Below, one piece after another: positions 8,931 through 18,100 of a stretch of 64,000 bases of DNA. Within the stretch, counting starts at the first letter, position 1; every line of letters starts with the position of its first letter. A model generated the notes under the pieces. It saw only the letters and a program-made list of their open reading frames with translations. It made no database searches and was not told the origin of the DNA. The position numbers and the translations under genes are program-made. The stretch is from Mesorhizobium qingshengii (GTDB lineage: Bacteria > Pseudomonadota > Alphaproteobacteria > Rhizobiales > Rhizobiaceae): the NCBI RefSeq assembly GCF_027563465.1, contig NZ_JAPFQA010000005.1, positions 301,231 to 365,230 on the forward strand, given 5' to 3'.

Positions 8931-10271
8931 ATGGCTTCGGCTGCTGAACAACTAGCCTCGAATCTGAATTTCTCGGCCTTCGCCAAGGCGGAGGACCTGA
9001 AGAAACGCATCTGGTTCACCATCGGCGCGTTGCTCGTCTATCGCCTCGGCACTTATATTCCGCTTCCCGGCATCAATCCCGACGCCTTCGCGCAGGCCTT
9101 CTCCTCGCAGAGCAAGGGTGTGCTCGGCATGTTCAACATGTTCGCCGGCGGTGCCGTGCAGCGCATGGCGATCTTCGCGCTGGGCATCATGCCGTACATT
9201 TCCGCCTCCATCATCATGCAGCTGATGACCTCGGTCATACCGTCGCTGGAAGCGCTGAAGAAGGAAGGCGAGCAGGGCCGCAAGGTCATCAACCAGTACA
9301 CACGCTACGGCACCGTGCTTTTGGCGCTGGTTCAGGCCTATGGCATTTCGGTAGGCCTGGAGAACGGCAACGGCATCGTCAATGATCCCGGCATGTTCTT
9401 CCGCCTGTCGACCGTCGTCACTCTGGTCGGCGGCACCATGTTCCTGATGTGGCTCGGCGAGCAGATCACCGCGCGCGGCATCGGCAACGGCATTTCGCTG
9501 ATCATCTTCTCCGGCATCGTCGCCGGCCTGCCGCGCGCCATTTCCGGCACGCTGGAGCTTGGCCGCACCGGCGCCTTGTCGACCGGCCTGATCCTGGCGA
9601 TCATCGTCCTGGCCATCGTCGTCATCGCCCTCATCGTGTTCTTCGAACGTGCCCAGCGCCGCCTGCTGATCCAGTATCCGAAGCGTCAGGTCGGCAACCG
9701 CATGTTCCAGGGCGACACCTCGCATCTGCCGCTGAAGCTCAACACATCAGGCGTTATTCCGCCGATCTTCGCCTCCTCGCTGCTGTTGCTGCCGGCCACC
9801 GTCGCCGGCTTCTCGCAGACGACCAACATGCCGGCCTGGGCGAGCACCATCCTGGCTTCGCTCGGCCACGGTCAGCCGCTCTACATGGCATTCTATGCGG
9901 CGATGATCGTGTTCTTCGCCTTCTTCTATACTGCGATTGTCTTCAACCCGAAGGACACCGCCGATCAGCTCAAGAAGCATTCGGGCTTCATCCCGGGCTA
10001 TCGTCCGGGCGAGCGCACCGCCGATTACATCGATTACGTCCTCACCCGCATCACCGTCGTCGGCGCCATCTATCTGGTGCTGGTGTGCCTGCTGCCGGAG
10101 TTCCTGATCTCGGCGACTGGCGTACCATTCTACCTTGGTGGCACATCGCTTCTGATCGTGGTCAGTGTCACGCTCGATACGGTTGCGCAGATTCAGGGAC
10201 ACCTGATCGCGCACCAGTATGAAGGCCTGATCAAGAAGTCGAAGCTGCGCGGGGGGAAGAAAGCCAGATGA
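8931..10271 (+). CDS. secY: Preprotein translocase subunit SecY
   Basis: 446 residues, ten predicted membrane helices. SecY is the protein-conducting channel of the inner membrane, working with SecE, SecG and SecA. Family features include [14 protein letters not shown] in the first helix/plug region and [16 protein letters not shown] in the cytoplasmic loop that binds ribosomes and SecA. The stop overlaps the adk start (ATGA), so the two are co-translated. Upstream is GCGGAGAATCAGGC. Confidence 0.98.
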   Translation: MASAAEQLASNLNFSAFAKAEDLKKRIWFTIGALLVYRLGTYIPLPGINPDAFAQAFSSQSKGVLGMFNMFAGGAVQRMAIFALGIMPYISASIIMQLMTSVIPSLEALKKEGEQGRKVINQYTRYGTVLLALVQAYGISVGLENGNGIVNDPGMFFRLSTVVTLVGGTMFLMWLGEQITARGIGNGISLIIFSGIVAGLPRAISGTLELGRTGALSTGLILAIIVLAIVVIALIVFFERAQRRLLIQYPKRQVGNRMFQGDTSHLPLKLNTSGVIPPIFASSLLLLPATVAGFSQTTNMPAWASTILASLGHGQPLYMAFYAAMIVFFAFFYTAIVFNPKDTADQLKKHSGFIPGYRPGERTADYIDYVLTRITVVGAIYLVLVCLLPEFLISATGVPFYLGGTSLLIVVSVTLDTVAQIQGHLIAHQYEGLIKKSKLRGGKKAR

Positions 10272-10864
10272 GGTTGATTTTGCTTGGGCCGCCAGGGGCG
10301 GGCAAGGGGACACAAGCACAAAGACTGGTAGAAAAACACGGCATACCCCAGCTTTCGACGGGCGACATGCTGCGTGCTGCCGTCCAGGCCGGTACCGAAG
10401 TCGGCAAGCGCGCCAAGGCGGTGATGGATGCTGGTGAACTGGTGTCCGATGCCATCGTCAATGCGATCGTCGCCGAGCGTATCGATCAGGTCGATTGCGC
10501 GAAGGGGTTCATCCTCGACGGATACCCGCGAACCCTGGTGCAGGCGGACGCGGTGGAAGCAATGCTCTCGGATCGTTCCCAGGGCCTGGATGCCGTCATC
10601 GAACTTGTCGTCGACGACAAGGCGCTGGTTGGTCGAATCGTCAAGCGCGCCGATGAGGCACAGGCCGCCGGTCTGCCCGTACGCAAGGACGATAATCCGG
10701 CCGTGTTCGAGGAACGCCTGCGAGAGTACTACAAGAAGACGTCGCCGCTGATTGGCTACTATTATGCCAAGGGCAAGCTCAGGAGCGTCGACGGCATGGC
10801 CGACATCGATCAGGTGACGGAGCAGATCGAGGCAGTGCTCAAGGCGGCAACGCGGCGAAATTAA
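10268..10864 (+). CDS. adk: Adenylate kinase
   Basis: 198 residues, the short-LID type. It interconverts ATP + AMP and 2 ADP in the cytoplasm. The P-loop [10 protein letters not shown] starts at residue 7. The AMP-binding part has [11 protein letters not shown], and GYPRT follows. The LID lacks the four zinc-binding cysteines of some Gram-positive enzymes. The ATGA overlap with secY is a classical arrangement. Confidence 0.97.
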   Translation: MRLILLGPPGAGKGTQAQRLVEKHGIPQLSTGDMLRAAVQAGTEVGKRAKAVMDAGELVSDAIVNAIVAERIDQVDCAKGFILDGYPRTLVQADAVEAMLSDRSQGLDAVIELVVDDKALVGRIVKRADEAQAAGLPVRKDDNPAVFEERLREYYKKTSPLIGYYYAKGKLRSVDGMADIDQVTEQIEAVLKAATRRN

Positions 10865-10873
10865 CGATTGCGC

Positions 10874-10902
10874 TTGACGGGAGCGGTTCGCTGCGGTATG
10901 GC
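10874..10902 (+). promoter_or_regulatory. Candidate sigma-70 promoter upstream of rpsM
   Basis: TTGACG at 10874-10879 and TATGGC at 10897-10902 with 17 bp between them, in the 209-bp adk-rpsM gap. This would allow separate transcription of the rpsM-rpsK-rpoA-rplQ group. The -10 box is weak, so this is tentative. Confidence 0.3.
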
Positions 10903-11073
10903 GGCCCGTCTTCCTATCAGGCATGGGCTTTGCTTGTCCGCAAGGGCAAGGCAGCCGCTTTGAACTGGAAACTCCCGCATGGGCCGGCCTCCACCGGACG
11001 CGGGGCAACTTAAGATAGCGCCGGGTCTTCCTTGTCTTGAAGGTTGGCCGGCCCAAATGGAGAAGAGAAGAAC

Positions 11074-11442
11074 ATGGCTCGTATAGCCGGCGTTAACATT
11101 CCGACCAACAAGCGTGTCGTCATCGCGCTTCAGTACATTCACGGCATCGGCAAGAAGTTCGCCCAGGAGATTGTCGACAAGGTCGGCATCCCGGCCGAAC
11201 GTCGCGTCAATCAGCTCACCGACGCGGAAGTGCTGCAGATCCGCGAAACGATCGACCGCGACTATCAGGTCGAGGGCGACCTGCGCCGTGAAGTGTCGAT
11301 GAACATCAAGCGGCTCATGGACCTCGGCTGCTACCGTGGCCTGCGTCACCGCCGCTCGCTGCCGGTTCGCGGCCAGCGCACGCATACCAATGCGCGCACC
11401 CGCAAGGGCCCGGCCAAGTCGATCGCCGGCAAGAAGAAGTAA
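11074..11442 (+). CDS. rpsM: 30S ribosomal protein S13
   Basis: 122 residues. S13 contacts the 50S subunit and P-site tRNA from the 30S head. [20 protein letters not shown] and the C-terminal [15 protein letters not shown] are diagnostic. An in-frame TTG 30 bp upstream is rejected in favour of the ATG behind GGAGAAGAGAAGAAC. Confidence 0.97.
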   Translation: MARIAGVNIPTNKRVVIALQYIHGIGKKFAQEIVDKVGIPAERRVNQLTDAEVLQIRETIDRDYQVEGDLRREVSMNIKRLMDLGCYRGLRHRRSLPVRGQRTHTNARTRKGPAKSIAGKKK

Positions 11443-11467
11443 GTTTCGGACGGCTTGTCCGTCTCGC

Positions 11468-11496
11468 CCGGCAGCTTCGGCTGCCGGTTGCGTTTT
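11468..11496 (+). terminator. UUCG-capped hairpin between rpsM and rpsK
   Basis: CCGGCAGC-TTCG-GCTGCCGG is a perfect 8-bp stem with the very stable UUCG tetraloop, followed by TTGCGTTTT. It looks like a weak intrinsic terminator or attenuator inside the alpha operon. Since rpoA lies downstream, full termination is unlikely. Confidence 0.5.
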
Positions 11497-11570
11497 CCCG
11501 GCAACTGAAAAACGGGAAGGGTGGAGCCGCTGGCATTACGGCGGTGTAGAGATCAACTGAAAGGACTGTC

Positions 11571-11960
11571 ATGGCCAAGGAAGCCGCTCGTGTTCGCCGT
11601 CGCGAACGCAAGAATATCTCGTCGGGCGTTGCCCACGTCAATTCGACCTTCAACAACACGATGATCACCATCACCGACGCGCAGGGCAATTCGATTGCCT
11701 GGTCGTCGGCCGGTGCCCAGGGCTTCAAGGGTTCGCGCAAGTCGACCCCGTTTGCCGCCCAGATGGCTGCCGAGGACGTTGCCAAGAAGGCCCAGGAACA
11801 CGGCATGCGCATGCTCGAAGTTGAGGTCTGCGGACCCGGCTCCGGTCGTGAATCGGCGCTGCGCGCCCTGCAGGCGGCCGGCTTCACCATCACCTCGATC
11901 CGTGATGTGACGCCGATCCCGCACAATGGTTGCCGCCCGCGCAAGAAGCGCCGCGTCTAA
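11571..11960 (+). CDS. rpsK: 30S ribosomal protein S11
   Basis: 129 residues. S11 lies on the 30S platform near the mRNA exit. [19 protein letters not shown] and [20 protein letters not shown] are diagnostic, as is the basic C-terminus [22 protein letters not shown] precedes the start. Confidence 0.98.
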   Translation: MAKEAARVRRRERKNISSGVAHVNSTFNNTMITITDAQGNSIAWSSAGAQGFKGSRKSTPFAAQMAAEDVAKKAQEHGMRMLEVEVCGPGSGRESALRALQAAGFTITSIRDVTPIPHNGCRPRKKRRV

Positions 11961-11966
11961 AAAATT

Positions 11967-12042
11967 ACCGAACGCCGCGCGAACGCCAAGAGCGTTCCTC
12001 CGCGGTATTCCAGGTCGCCCGCCACGATTGGATGGTGGCGGG
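11967..12042 (+). promoter_or_regulatory. Structured leader of rpoA
   Basis: Two hairpins occupy the rpsK-rpoA gap. GAACGC-CAAGA-GCGTTC lies at 11981-11997, framed by ACCG...CGGT. CCCGCCAC...GTGGCGGG lies at 12018-12042, about 20 bp before the rpoA start. Neither has a T-run. A role in translation or mRNA processing is inferred only. Confidence 0.4.
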
Positions 12043-12061
12043 TCAACGGAAGGAAAGCATC

Positions 12062-13072
12062 ATGATCCAGAAAAATTGGCAGGAACTGATCAAGCCGAAC
12101 AAGATCGAGTTCTCGTCGAAGAAGAAGACACTGACCACTCTGGTCGCCGAGCCGCTCGAGCGCGGCTTTGGCCTCACGCTGGGCAACGCGCTGCGTCGCG
12201 TGCTTCTATCTTCGCTGCGCGGTGCGGCTGTTACCGCCGTGCAGATCGACGGTGTTCTGCATGAATTCTCGTCCATCGCCGGTGTGCGCGAGGACGTGAC
12301 CGACATCGTCTTGAACATCAAGGAAATCGCCATCCGCATGGAAGGCGATGGCCCCAAGCGCATGGTCGTTCGCAAGCAGGGACCGGGTGCGGTTCTCGCC
12401 GGCGACATCCAGACGGTTGGCGACGTCGAGATCCTCAACCCCGACCACGTCATCTGCACGCTGGACGAAGGCGCTGAAATCCGCATGGAATTCACCGTCG
12501 ACACCGGCAAGGGCTACGTGCCGGCGGACCGCAACCGCGCCGAGGACGCGCCGATCGGCCTCATCCCGGTCGACAGCCTCTATTCGCCGGTCAAGAAGGT
12601 CTCCTACAAGGTCGAGAACACCCGCGAGGGCCAGGTTCTCGACTATGACAAGCTGACCATGACGATCGAGACCGACGGTTCGATCACCGGCGAGGACGCG
12701 GTGGCTTTCGCCGCTCGCATCCTGCAGGACCAGCTCGGCCTGTTCGTCAACTTCGACGAACCGCAGAAGGAAGTCGCGGCGGAAGCCGTCACCGAGCTCG
12801 CCTTCAACCCGGCGCTGCTTAAGAAGGTCGACGAACTCGAGCTTTCGGTGCGTTCGGCCAACTGCCTGAAGAACGACAACATCGTCTATATCGGCGATCT
12901 GATCCAGAAGACCGAAGCCGAGATGCTCCGCACCCCGAACTTCGGCCGCAAGTCGCTGAACGAGATCAAGGAAGTGCTGGCGGCGATGGGCCTGCACCTC
13001 GGCATGGAAGTGCCGGACTGGCCGCCGGAAAACATCGAAGACCTCGCCAAGCGTTACGAAGACCAATATTGA
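12062..13072 (+). CDS. rpoA: DNA-directed RNA polymerase alpha subunit
   Basis: 336 residues, full length. The N-terminal domain (about 1-235) dimerises and assembles beta/beta'. It carries the [20 protein letters not shown] block. The C-terminal domain (about 250-320) binds UP elements and activators, with [14 protein letters not shown] and [11 protein letters not shown]. The frame is open upstream into rpsK, but ATG at 12062 follows CGGAAGGAAAGCATC and gives the normal N-terminus [14 protein letters not shown]. Confidence 0.98.
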   Translation: MIQKNWQELIKPNKIEFSSKKKTLTTLVAEPLERGFGLTLGNALRRVLLSSLRGAAVTAVQIDGVLHEFSSIAGVREDVTDIVLNIKEIAIRMEGDGPKRMVVRKQGPGAVLAGDIQTVGDVEILNPDHVICTLDEGAEIRMEFTVDTGKGYVPADRNRAEDAPIGLIPVDSLYSPVKKVSYKVENTREGQVLDYDKLTMTIETDGSITGEDAVAFAARILQDQLGLFVNFDEPQKEVAAEAVTELAFNPALLKKVDELELSVRSANCLKNDNIVYIGDLIQKTEAEMLRTPNFGRKSLNEIKEVLAAMGLHLGMEVPDWPPENIEDLAKRYEDQY

Positions 13073-13176
13073 GCATGAATTCCAAGGATCGGCGGCGTGG
13101 GCCGCTCGATCCGACGGTCATGCGGAAAACCATCAGAGGCCGCGGCCTCTTGAACAACTGAAGAAGGAAAAGAGCC

Positions 13177-13608
13177 ATGCGCCACGGTTTTAAAGGCCGC
13201 CGCTTCGCCCGCAGCATTAGCCATCGCAAGTCGATGTTCGCCAACCTCGCCGTGTCGCTGCTCGAGCATGAGCAGATCGTCACCACCCTGCCGAAGGCGA
13301 AGGACCTGCGTCCGATCGTCGAGAAGCTGGTGACGCTCGGCAAGCGCGGCGACCTGCACGCCCGCCGCCAGGTCATTGCCCAGATCGGCAATGAAGGCGT
13401 CGTCAAGCGCCTGTTCGACACCATCGCCCCGCGCTACGCCAACCGCAACGGCGGCTACCTGCGTATCATGAAGGCTGGCTTCCGCCACGGCGACAATGCC
13501 GCGATGGCGGTCATCGAGTTCGTCGACCGCGACACCTCGGCCAAGGGCGCCGGCGACCGCGCCCGCATCGAGGCGGAAGGCACCGACGAGGAAGCTGCGG
13601 CCGCATAA
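13177..13608 (+). CDS. rplQ: 50S ribosomal protein L17
   Basis: 143 residues. L17 sits near the tunnel exit of the 50S subunit. [20 protein letters not shown] is the conserved start. The C-terminal tail ([18 protein letters not shown]) is an alphaproteobacterial-style extension. It is the last gene of the superoperon and is followed by a strong terminator. Confidence 0.97.
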   Translation: MRHGFKGRRFARSISHRKSMFANLAVSLLEHEQIVTTLPKAKDLRPIVEKLVTLGKRGDLHARRQVIAQIGNEGVVKRLFDTIAPRYANRNGGYLRIMKAGFRHGDNAAMAVIEFVDRDTSAKGAGDRARIEAEGTDEEAAAA

Positions 13609-13634
13609 GGCCCCCGTCTTTCCGGAATGAATTG

Positions 13635-13659
13635 AAGGGGCCTGCGGGCCCCTTTTGTT
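13635..13659 (+). terminator. Rho-independent terminator after rplQ
   Basis: GGGGCC-TGCG-GGCCCC followed by TTTTGTTT, 27 bp after the rplQ stop. It closes the ribosomal superoperon. Confidence 0.85.
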
Positions 13660-13668
13660 TGCTGGTGG

Positions 13669-14304
13669 TTAGCGTCTGCCCGCCAAGATCAGGTAGTGGC
13701 TTCCGCTTAACAGCTTCCAATTGAACGCTCCCGGTACCTCTTCGGTCTTCGGGTGTGGATAGGAATAGATGCTGTCGAGAACAGCCTGAGAGTCGATCTT
13801 CATGATCAGTTGCGACATGGGGACATTGCTCAAATATGTTTCGGCGTCTTGGCCATCCTTCAAGTTGGCATCGACGCGAAAGTGTATCTGAACCGGTCCA
13901 GCGCAGATGTTCAGCAAGATGTCATCGCCGGAAGCTGCGTAGAAAATTTTGACCTGATTTGGAGCCCATAGGCCGGCATCCAGGAATTGCGATGGCTTTG
14001 TCTTTCCGCTGAACCCATCCAGCGAAAGCGCAAGGCGATTGGTGAGAACCTCCAGGTCGCCTTTGAGGTAACCGGCCTCTTCGATTTGAAACCAGTTCAT
14101 CTGGCGAGGCGCCTCGACATCAAAGGAAATTTCGAGTTTTCCAAACGTCCAGTAATCTGGATCGGCATGCTCAGGCGTCCCGAGCACTGTGACAATCTCG
14201 GTCATTGTCATGTCGGGAGAGATCGCGCCCAGTTTGCCGGTCTTCAAAAAGTCACGGAATGACACCAGTTGTTTTTCATGAGGCCGACGAGGTTTCCGTT
14301 TCAA
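13669..14304 (-). CDS. Hypothetical protein, possible accessory insertion
   Basis: 211 residues from a TTG start; a GTG at 14265 (VSFRDFLKTGKLG) is an alternative, and neither has a clear Shine-Dalgarno. No signal peptide or membrane segment is seen. The opening FRDFLKTGKLGAISPDMT, then MTEIVTVLGTPE, resembles small single-domain proteins that share an LGxISxxMTxxEVxxxLGxP start, some of them annotated as immunity-like; I cannot assign a function. It lies on the opposite strand between two core operons, and its base composition looks more AT-rich than the neighbours, suggesting acquisition. Confidence 0.7.
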   Translation of the reverse strand: MKRKPRRPHEKQLVSFRDFLKTGKLGAISPDMTMTEIVTVLGTPEHADPDYWTFGKLEISFDVEAPRQMNWFQIEEAGYLKGDLEVLTNRLALSLDGFSGKTKPSQFLDAGLWAPNQVKIFYAASGDDILLNICAGPVQIHFRVDANLKDGQDAETYLSNVPMSQLIMKIDSQAVLDSIYSYPHPKTEEVPGAFNWKLLSGSHYLILAGRR

Positions 14305-14417
14305 AATCAGCTGTAGCTGTTTTTGCTGCTTAAAATAATCGGATTTCAGTGGCTTAGCCTTTCATTTTGCACAATCGTCGGGACAATGCGCCCGAACTCG
14401 CCTTGGAGGATTCGCGA

Positions 14418-15908
14418 ATGCGCGCCAAAAGACTGTCCCTTGTTCTGCTCTGCGCCATGCTGGCGTTCGCAGCCGCGCCGGCAGTCAGGCAGACTCTTGC
14501 CGAGGATGCCCCCAAGGCAGATCCGGGACTTTCAGACGTGCTGACCGACCTGCTGCATGGCGTGGAAGGCGAGAACACCACTTCGGGACCTGACAAGCGC
14601 GTGCCCTTCGGCCGCGAGGAGGTGCAACTGTCGTTCGCGCCGCTGGTCAAGCAGACAGCGCCCGCCGTGGTCAATGTCTATGCCTCACAGACGGCCAAGG
14701 TCACGTCGCCTTTTGAAGGCGATCCGTTCTTCGAGGAGTTTTTCGGCCGCGCGCAGCCACGGGCGCAGTCTTCGCTGGGCTCGGGCGTGCTTGTCGATCC
14801 AAGCGGCGTCATCGTCACCAATTTCCACGTCATCAAGGACGCCGACGAGGTCAAGGTGGCGACCGCTGATGGGCGCGAATTCACCAGCAAGGTGATGCTG
14901 AAAGATGAGACGCTCGATCTTGCCGTGCTCAAGATCGAATCCGACAAGCCGTTCCCCGTCATCGCTATTGGCGATTCAGATGCGCTCGAGGTCGGCGACC
15001 TGGTGTTGGCCATCGGTAATCCCTTCGGCGTCGGACAGACCACGACGAGCGGTATCGTTTCCGCACTTGCCCGCAGCCATATCGGCGTTTCGGATTCGGG
15101 CTATTTCATCCAGACCGACGCCGCCATCAATCCCGGCAATTCCGGTGGTGCGCTGATCAACATGGGTGGCCAGTTGGTCGGCATCAACACCGCCATCTAC
15201 AGCCGCAGCGGCGGCTCGATCGGCATCGGCTTTGCCATCCCCGCCAATATGGTGCGGGCGTTTGCCGATGCCGCCAAGGCCGGCCTCGATTTCTTCGAGC
15301 GGCCCTATATCGGCGCCGAGTTCGAAGCGGTGACGCCGCAGATCGCCGAATCGCTTGCCATGGAGAAGCCGACCGGTGCGCTGGTGTCTTCGGTCGACGC
15401 GGCGGGCCCCGCGGGCAAGGCAGGGCTGAAGCCTGGCGATGTCGTGCTGCAGATCAACGGCAAGCCTGTCGAGAGCATCGAGGCGCTGGACTATCGCATG
15501 GCGACGCTGTCGATCGGCACCAAGGCCAACTTCGCGATCCTGACCAAGGGACAACAAGCGGCGATGGACATCGCGCTGGAACGCGCGCCGGAGGGTGCGA
15601 AAGCCTCGGAAGTGACGCTGCATGGCCGCAGCCCGTTCTCGGGCGCCAAGGTCGCGGAACTGTCGCCGCGGCTAGCCCAGAAGCTTGGACTGCGCACCGA
15701 CCTCAAAGGCGTGACGGTGATCGATATCAACCGCGATTCGCCGGCCGCCGATTTCGGCTTCCAGCCCGGCGACATCGTGCGCGAGGTGAACGGCACGACC
15801 ATCGATACCGCGGCAACGCTTGCGCAGGTCGCTCAGCAGGATACGCGCTGGTGGCGCTTTACCGTCGAGCGCGGCGGGCAGATACTACGTCAGGTGTTGC
15901 GTTATTAG
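14418..15908 (+). CDS. Do/HtrA-family periplasmic serine protease
   Basis: 496 residues. The start at 14418 follows TTGGAGGA. An N-terminal signal peptide (about 1-29, cleavage after LAEDA-like segment) sends it to the periplasm. The trypsin-like domain carries the triad H137 (TNFHVIKD), D168 (TLDLAVL) and S242 (INPGNSGGAL). Two PDZ domains follow at about 300-395 and 405-490. HtrA proteins degrade or refold misfolded envelope proteins. It lies upstream of rarA with a palindrome in the 48-bp gap. Confidence 0.94.
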   Translation: MRAKRLSLVLLCAMLAFAAAPAVRQTLAEDAPKADPGLSDVLTDLLHGVEGENTTSGPDKRVPFGREEVQLSFAPLVKQTAPAVVNVYASQTAKVTSPFEGDPFFEEFFGRAQPRAQSSLGSGVLVDPSGVIVTNFHVIKDADEVKVATADGREFTSKVMLKDETLDLAVLKIESDKPFPVIAIGDSDALEVGDLVLAIGNPFGVGQTTTSGIVSALARSHIGVSDSGYFIQTDAAINPGNSGGALINMGGQLVGINTAIYSRSGGSIGIGFAIPANMVRAFADAAKAGLDFFERPYIGAEFEAVTPQIAESLAMEKPTGALVSSVDAAGPAGKAGLKPGDVVLQINGKPVESIEALDYRMATLSIGTKANFAILTKGQQAAMDIALERAPEGAKASEVTLHGRSPFSGAKVAELSPRLAQKLGLRTDLKGVTVIDINRDSPAADFGFQPGDIVREVNGTTIDTAATLAQVAQQDTRWWRFTVERGGQILRQVLRY

Positions 15909-15942
15909 AGCACGGGCCCGTGCAATCGGGCTCATGCTCCAA
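15909..15942 (+). repeat. Imperfect palindrome after the HtrA-family gene
   Basis: GAGCACGGGCCCG and CGGGCTCATGCTC pair at 11 of 13 positions and begin at the htrA stop codon. There is no T-run. It resembles the other intergenic palindromes in this window in size and position. Confidence 0.4.
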
Positions 15943-15956
15943 CCAAAAAGAAGTGC

Positions 15957-17264
15957 ATGGCCGATCTGTTCAGCGTCGACGAACCGGAAAAGGCACCGCC
16001 CGGGCGGCCGCTGGCCGACAGGCTGCGGCCAAGAAACCTCGGTGAGGTCGTTGGCCAGGAACATCTGACCGGCCCTGACGGCGCGCTGACCCGCTTGATC
16101 GGCTCCGGTTCGCTGGGCTCGATGATCTTCTGGGGACCGCCCGGCACCGGCAAGACCACGGTGGCACGGTTGCTTGCCGGTGAAACCAGCCTTGCCTTCG
16201 AGCAGATATCGGCGGTGTTCTCCGGCGTCGCAGACCTGAAGAAGGTGTTCGAAGCAGCCAAGCTGCGCCGCGCCAACGGCCGCCAGACCTTGTTGTTCGT
16301 CGACGAGATCCATCGCTTCAACCGCGCGCAGCAGGATGGCTTCCTGCCGGTCATGGAAGATGGCACCGTGGTACTCGTCGGTGCCACCACCGAAAATCCG
16401 TCCTTCGAGCTCAACGCGGCTCTATTGTCACGCGCGCGCGTGCTGGTCTTTCACTCGCTCGGCGAGGAGAGCATCGCCAAGCTTATGGCGCGGGCGGAGG
16501 ACATCGAGGGCAGGGCGCTGCCGCTCGATGACGAGGCGAAGGCGATGCTCATCCGCATGAGCGATGGCGACGGCCGCGCGTCGCTGACACTCGCCGAAGA
16601 GGTCTGGCGCGCCGCCAAGCCGGGCGAGATATTCAATGCCGAAGGGCTGCAGCGCATCGTCCAGCGCCGCGCGCCGATCTACGACAAGGGCCAGGACGGT
16701 CACTACAACCTGATCTCGGCGCTGCACAAATCGGTGCGCGGCTCCGATCCCGACGCCGCGCTCTATTATCTCGCGCGCATGTTCGATGCCGGCGAGGATC
16801 CGCTCTATCTCGGCCGCCGGCTGGTGCGCATGGCGATGGAGGATATTGGCCTTGCCGATCCGCAGGCGCTGGTCATCGCCAACGCCGCCAAGGATGCTTA
16901 CGACTATCTTGGCTCGCCCGAGGGCGAACTCGCCTTTGCCGAGGCCACCGTCTATCTCGCCACCGCGCCCAAATCCAACGCCGTCTACACCGCCTTCAAG
17001 GCGGCCACGCGCGCCGCCAAGGAATACGGCTCGCTGCTGCCGCCCAAGCACATCCTCAACGCTCCAACCAAGCTGATGAAGGAGGAGGACTACGGCGCCG
17101 GCTATCGCTACGACCATGACGAGCCGGATGCCTTTTCGGGCCAGGACTATTTCCCCGAAAAGATGGGCCGCCAGACCTTCTACGATCCGCCTGAACGCGG
17201 TTTCGAGCGCGACATCAGGAAGCGTCTCGACTATTGGGCAAAGCTGCGCAAAGAGCGGGAATAG
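15957..17264 (+). CDS. rarA: Replication-associated recombination protein RarA (MgsA)
   Basis: 435 residues. This AAA+ ATPase acts at stalled replication forks with SSB and RecA. Walker A is GPPGTGKTT (about residues 59-67), and Walker B is LLFVDEIHRFN. The sensor region has GATTENPSFELN. The C-terminal MgsA/clamp-loader-like part includes HYNLISALHKSVRGSDPDAA and ends near DYWAKLRKER. A TTG start for the next gene lies within its last codons. Confidence 0.95.
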   Translation: MADLFSVDEPEKAPPGRPLADRLRPRNLGEVVGQEHLTGPDGALTRLIGSGSLGSMIFWGPPGTGKTTVARLLAGETSLAFEQISAVFSGVADLKKVFEAAKLRRANGRQTLLFVDEIHRFNRAQQDGFLPVMEDGTVVLVGATTENPSFELNAALLSRARVLVFHSLGEESIAKLMARAEDIEGRALPLDDEAKAMLIRMSDGDGRASLTLAEEVWRAAKPGEIFNAEGLQRIVQRRAPIYDKGQDGHYNLISALHKSVRGSDPDAALYYLARMFDAGEDPLYLGRRLVRMAMEDIGLADPQALVIANAAKDAYDYLGSPEGELAFAEATVYLATAPKSNAVYTAFKAATRAAKEYGSLLPPKHILNAPTKLMKEEDYGAGYRYDHDEPDAFSGQDYFPEKMGRQTFYDPPERGFERDIRKRLDYWAKLRKERE

Positions 17265-17947
17265 CAGGCTTGCGTGGCCCGGTCGTCGTCACGCTTCAAA
17301 ACGAGGCTTCGCCTTGGGGCATTTCAACCTCGGTCGTTCTGCACGCGTTGTTCGCCGCGATACTGGCCTTGATGCCGATACCGAAGCGCACGAACCGACC
17401 GGAGGAGGAGCGGGTGTCGGTCGACATCCTGACGCCGCAACAGTTCGAGGCTTCAACCCGGCCGCCGCCGGCACCAGCGGCCCCGGTGGCGCCGAAGGCG
17501 CGGGCAGCAGAGCCGCCACCGGCTTCGGGCCCGCCTCGACCTCAACCGCACAGCGCACCGGCCATGATCCGGCCGACCGAAATGCTGTCGGCCAAGACGC
17601 TCGCCGATCCACGCAGCCGCCAGGCGCGCGCCGATCTCGCGACCTTCGCTTCCGACGAGCGCATGGTGCAATTGTGCAATCTCGAGGCCATGGATCAGAT
17701 TCGCCGATGGCGCGCGGATTTTCAGCCAGAGCAGGTCGTGCCTTATGCAACGGCGGAGGAGAAGATCACCGGCACGACGATCGCCGCCAACGGCGCTGCC
17801 TTTCGCAGCCGCAGAAACTGGTACGGCCTGAAGTTCAGATGCCAACTCGCGCATGACGGCGAAAGCGTCGTCGGCTTTGGGTTTCTGGTTGGTGATCCCG
17901 TGGCCAGGGAAAAATGGGACGAACTCGGCTTGCCGGCGGTGCATTGA
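17234..17947 (+). CDS. DUF930 domain-containing protein
   Basis: 237 residues from a TTG at 17234 that overlaps rarA; a second TTG at 17270 would avoid the overlap and gives about 225 residues. One membrane helix near residues 30-47 (ISTSVVLHALFAAILALM) is followed by a Pro/Ala-rich spacer with TonB-like composition (about 70-110). The C-terminal part with MVQLCNLEAMDQIRRW and the RNWYGLKFRCQ block matches my recollection of DUF930, a Rhizobiales family of unknown function. Topology suggests an inner-membrane anchor and a periplasmic domain. Confidence 0.8.
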   Translation: MGKAAQRAGIAGLRGPVVVTLQNEASPWGISTSVVLHALFAAILALMPIPKRTNRPEEERVSVDILTPQQFEASTRPPPAPAAPVAPKARAAEPPPASGPPRPQPHSAPAMIRPTEMLSAKTLADPRSRQARADLATFASDERMVQLCNLEAMDQIRRWRADFQPEQVVPYATAEEKITGTTIAANGAAFRSRRNWYGLKFRCQLAHDGESVVGFGFLVGDPVAREKWDELGLPAVH

Positions 17948-18100
17948 CCGATATCGGCTCTACCGGCTGCCGACCCGCAAAGCCATGGGCGTTGTGTGGC
18001 GAACCAAAAAACCTTATCAAGGCGCGCGGCCGGGGTGGTGGTCGTTACTATGACTTGGCGCTACTCTTTCGCAACAGGATCGCGCTCCGCGCGTGGAAAA

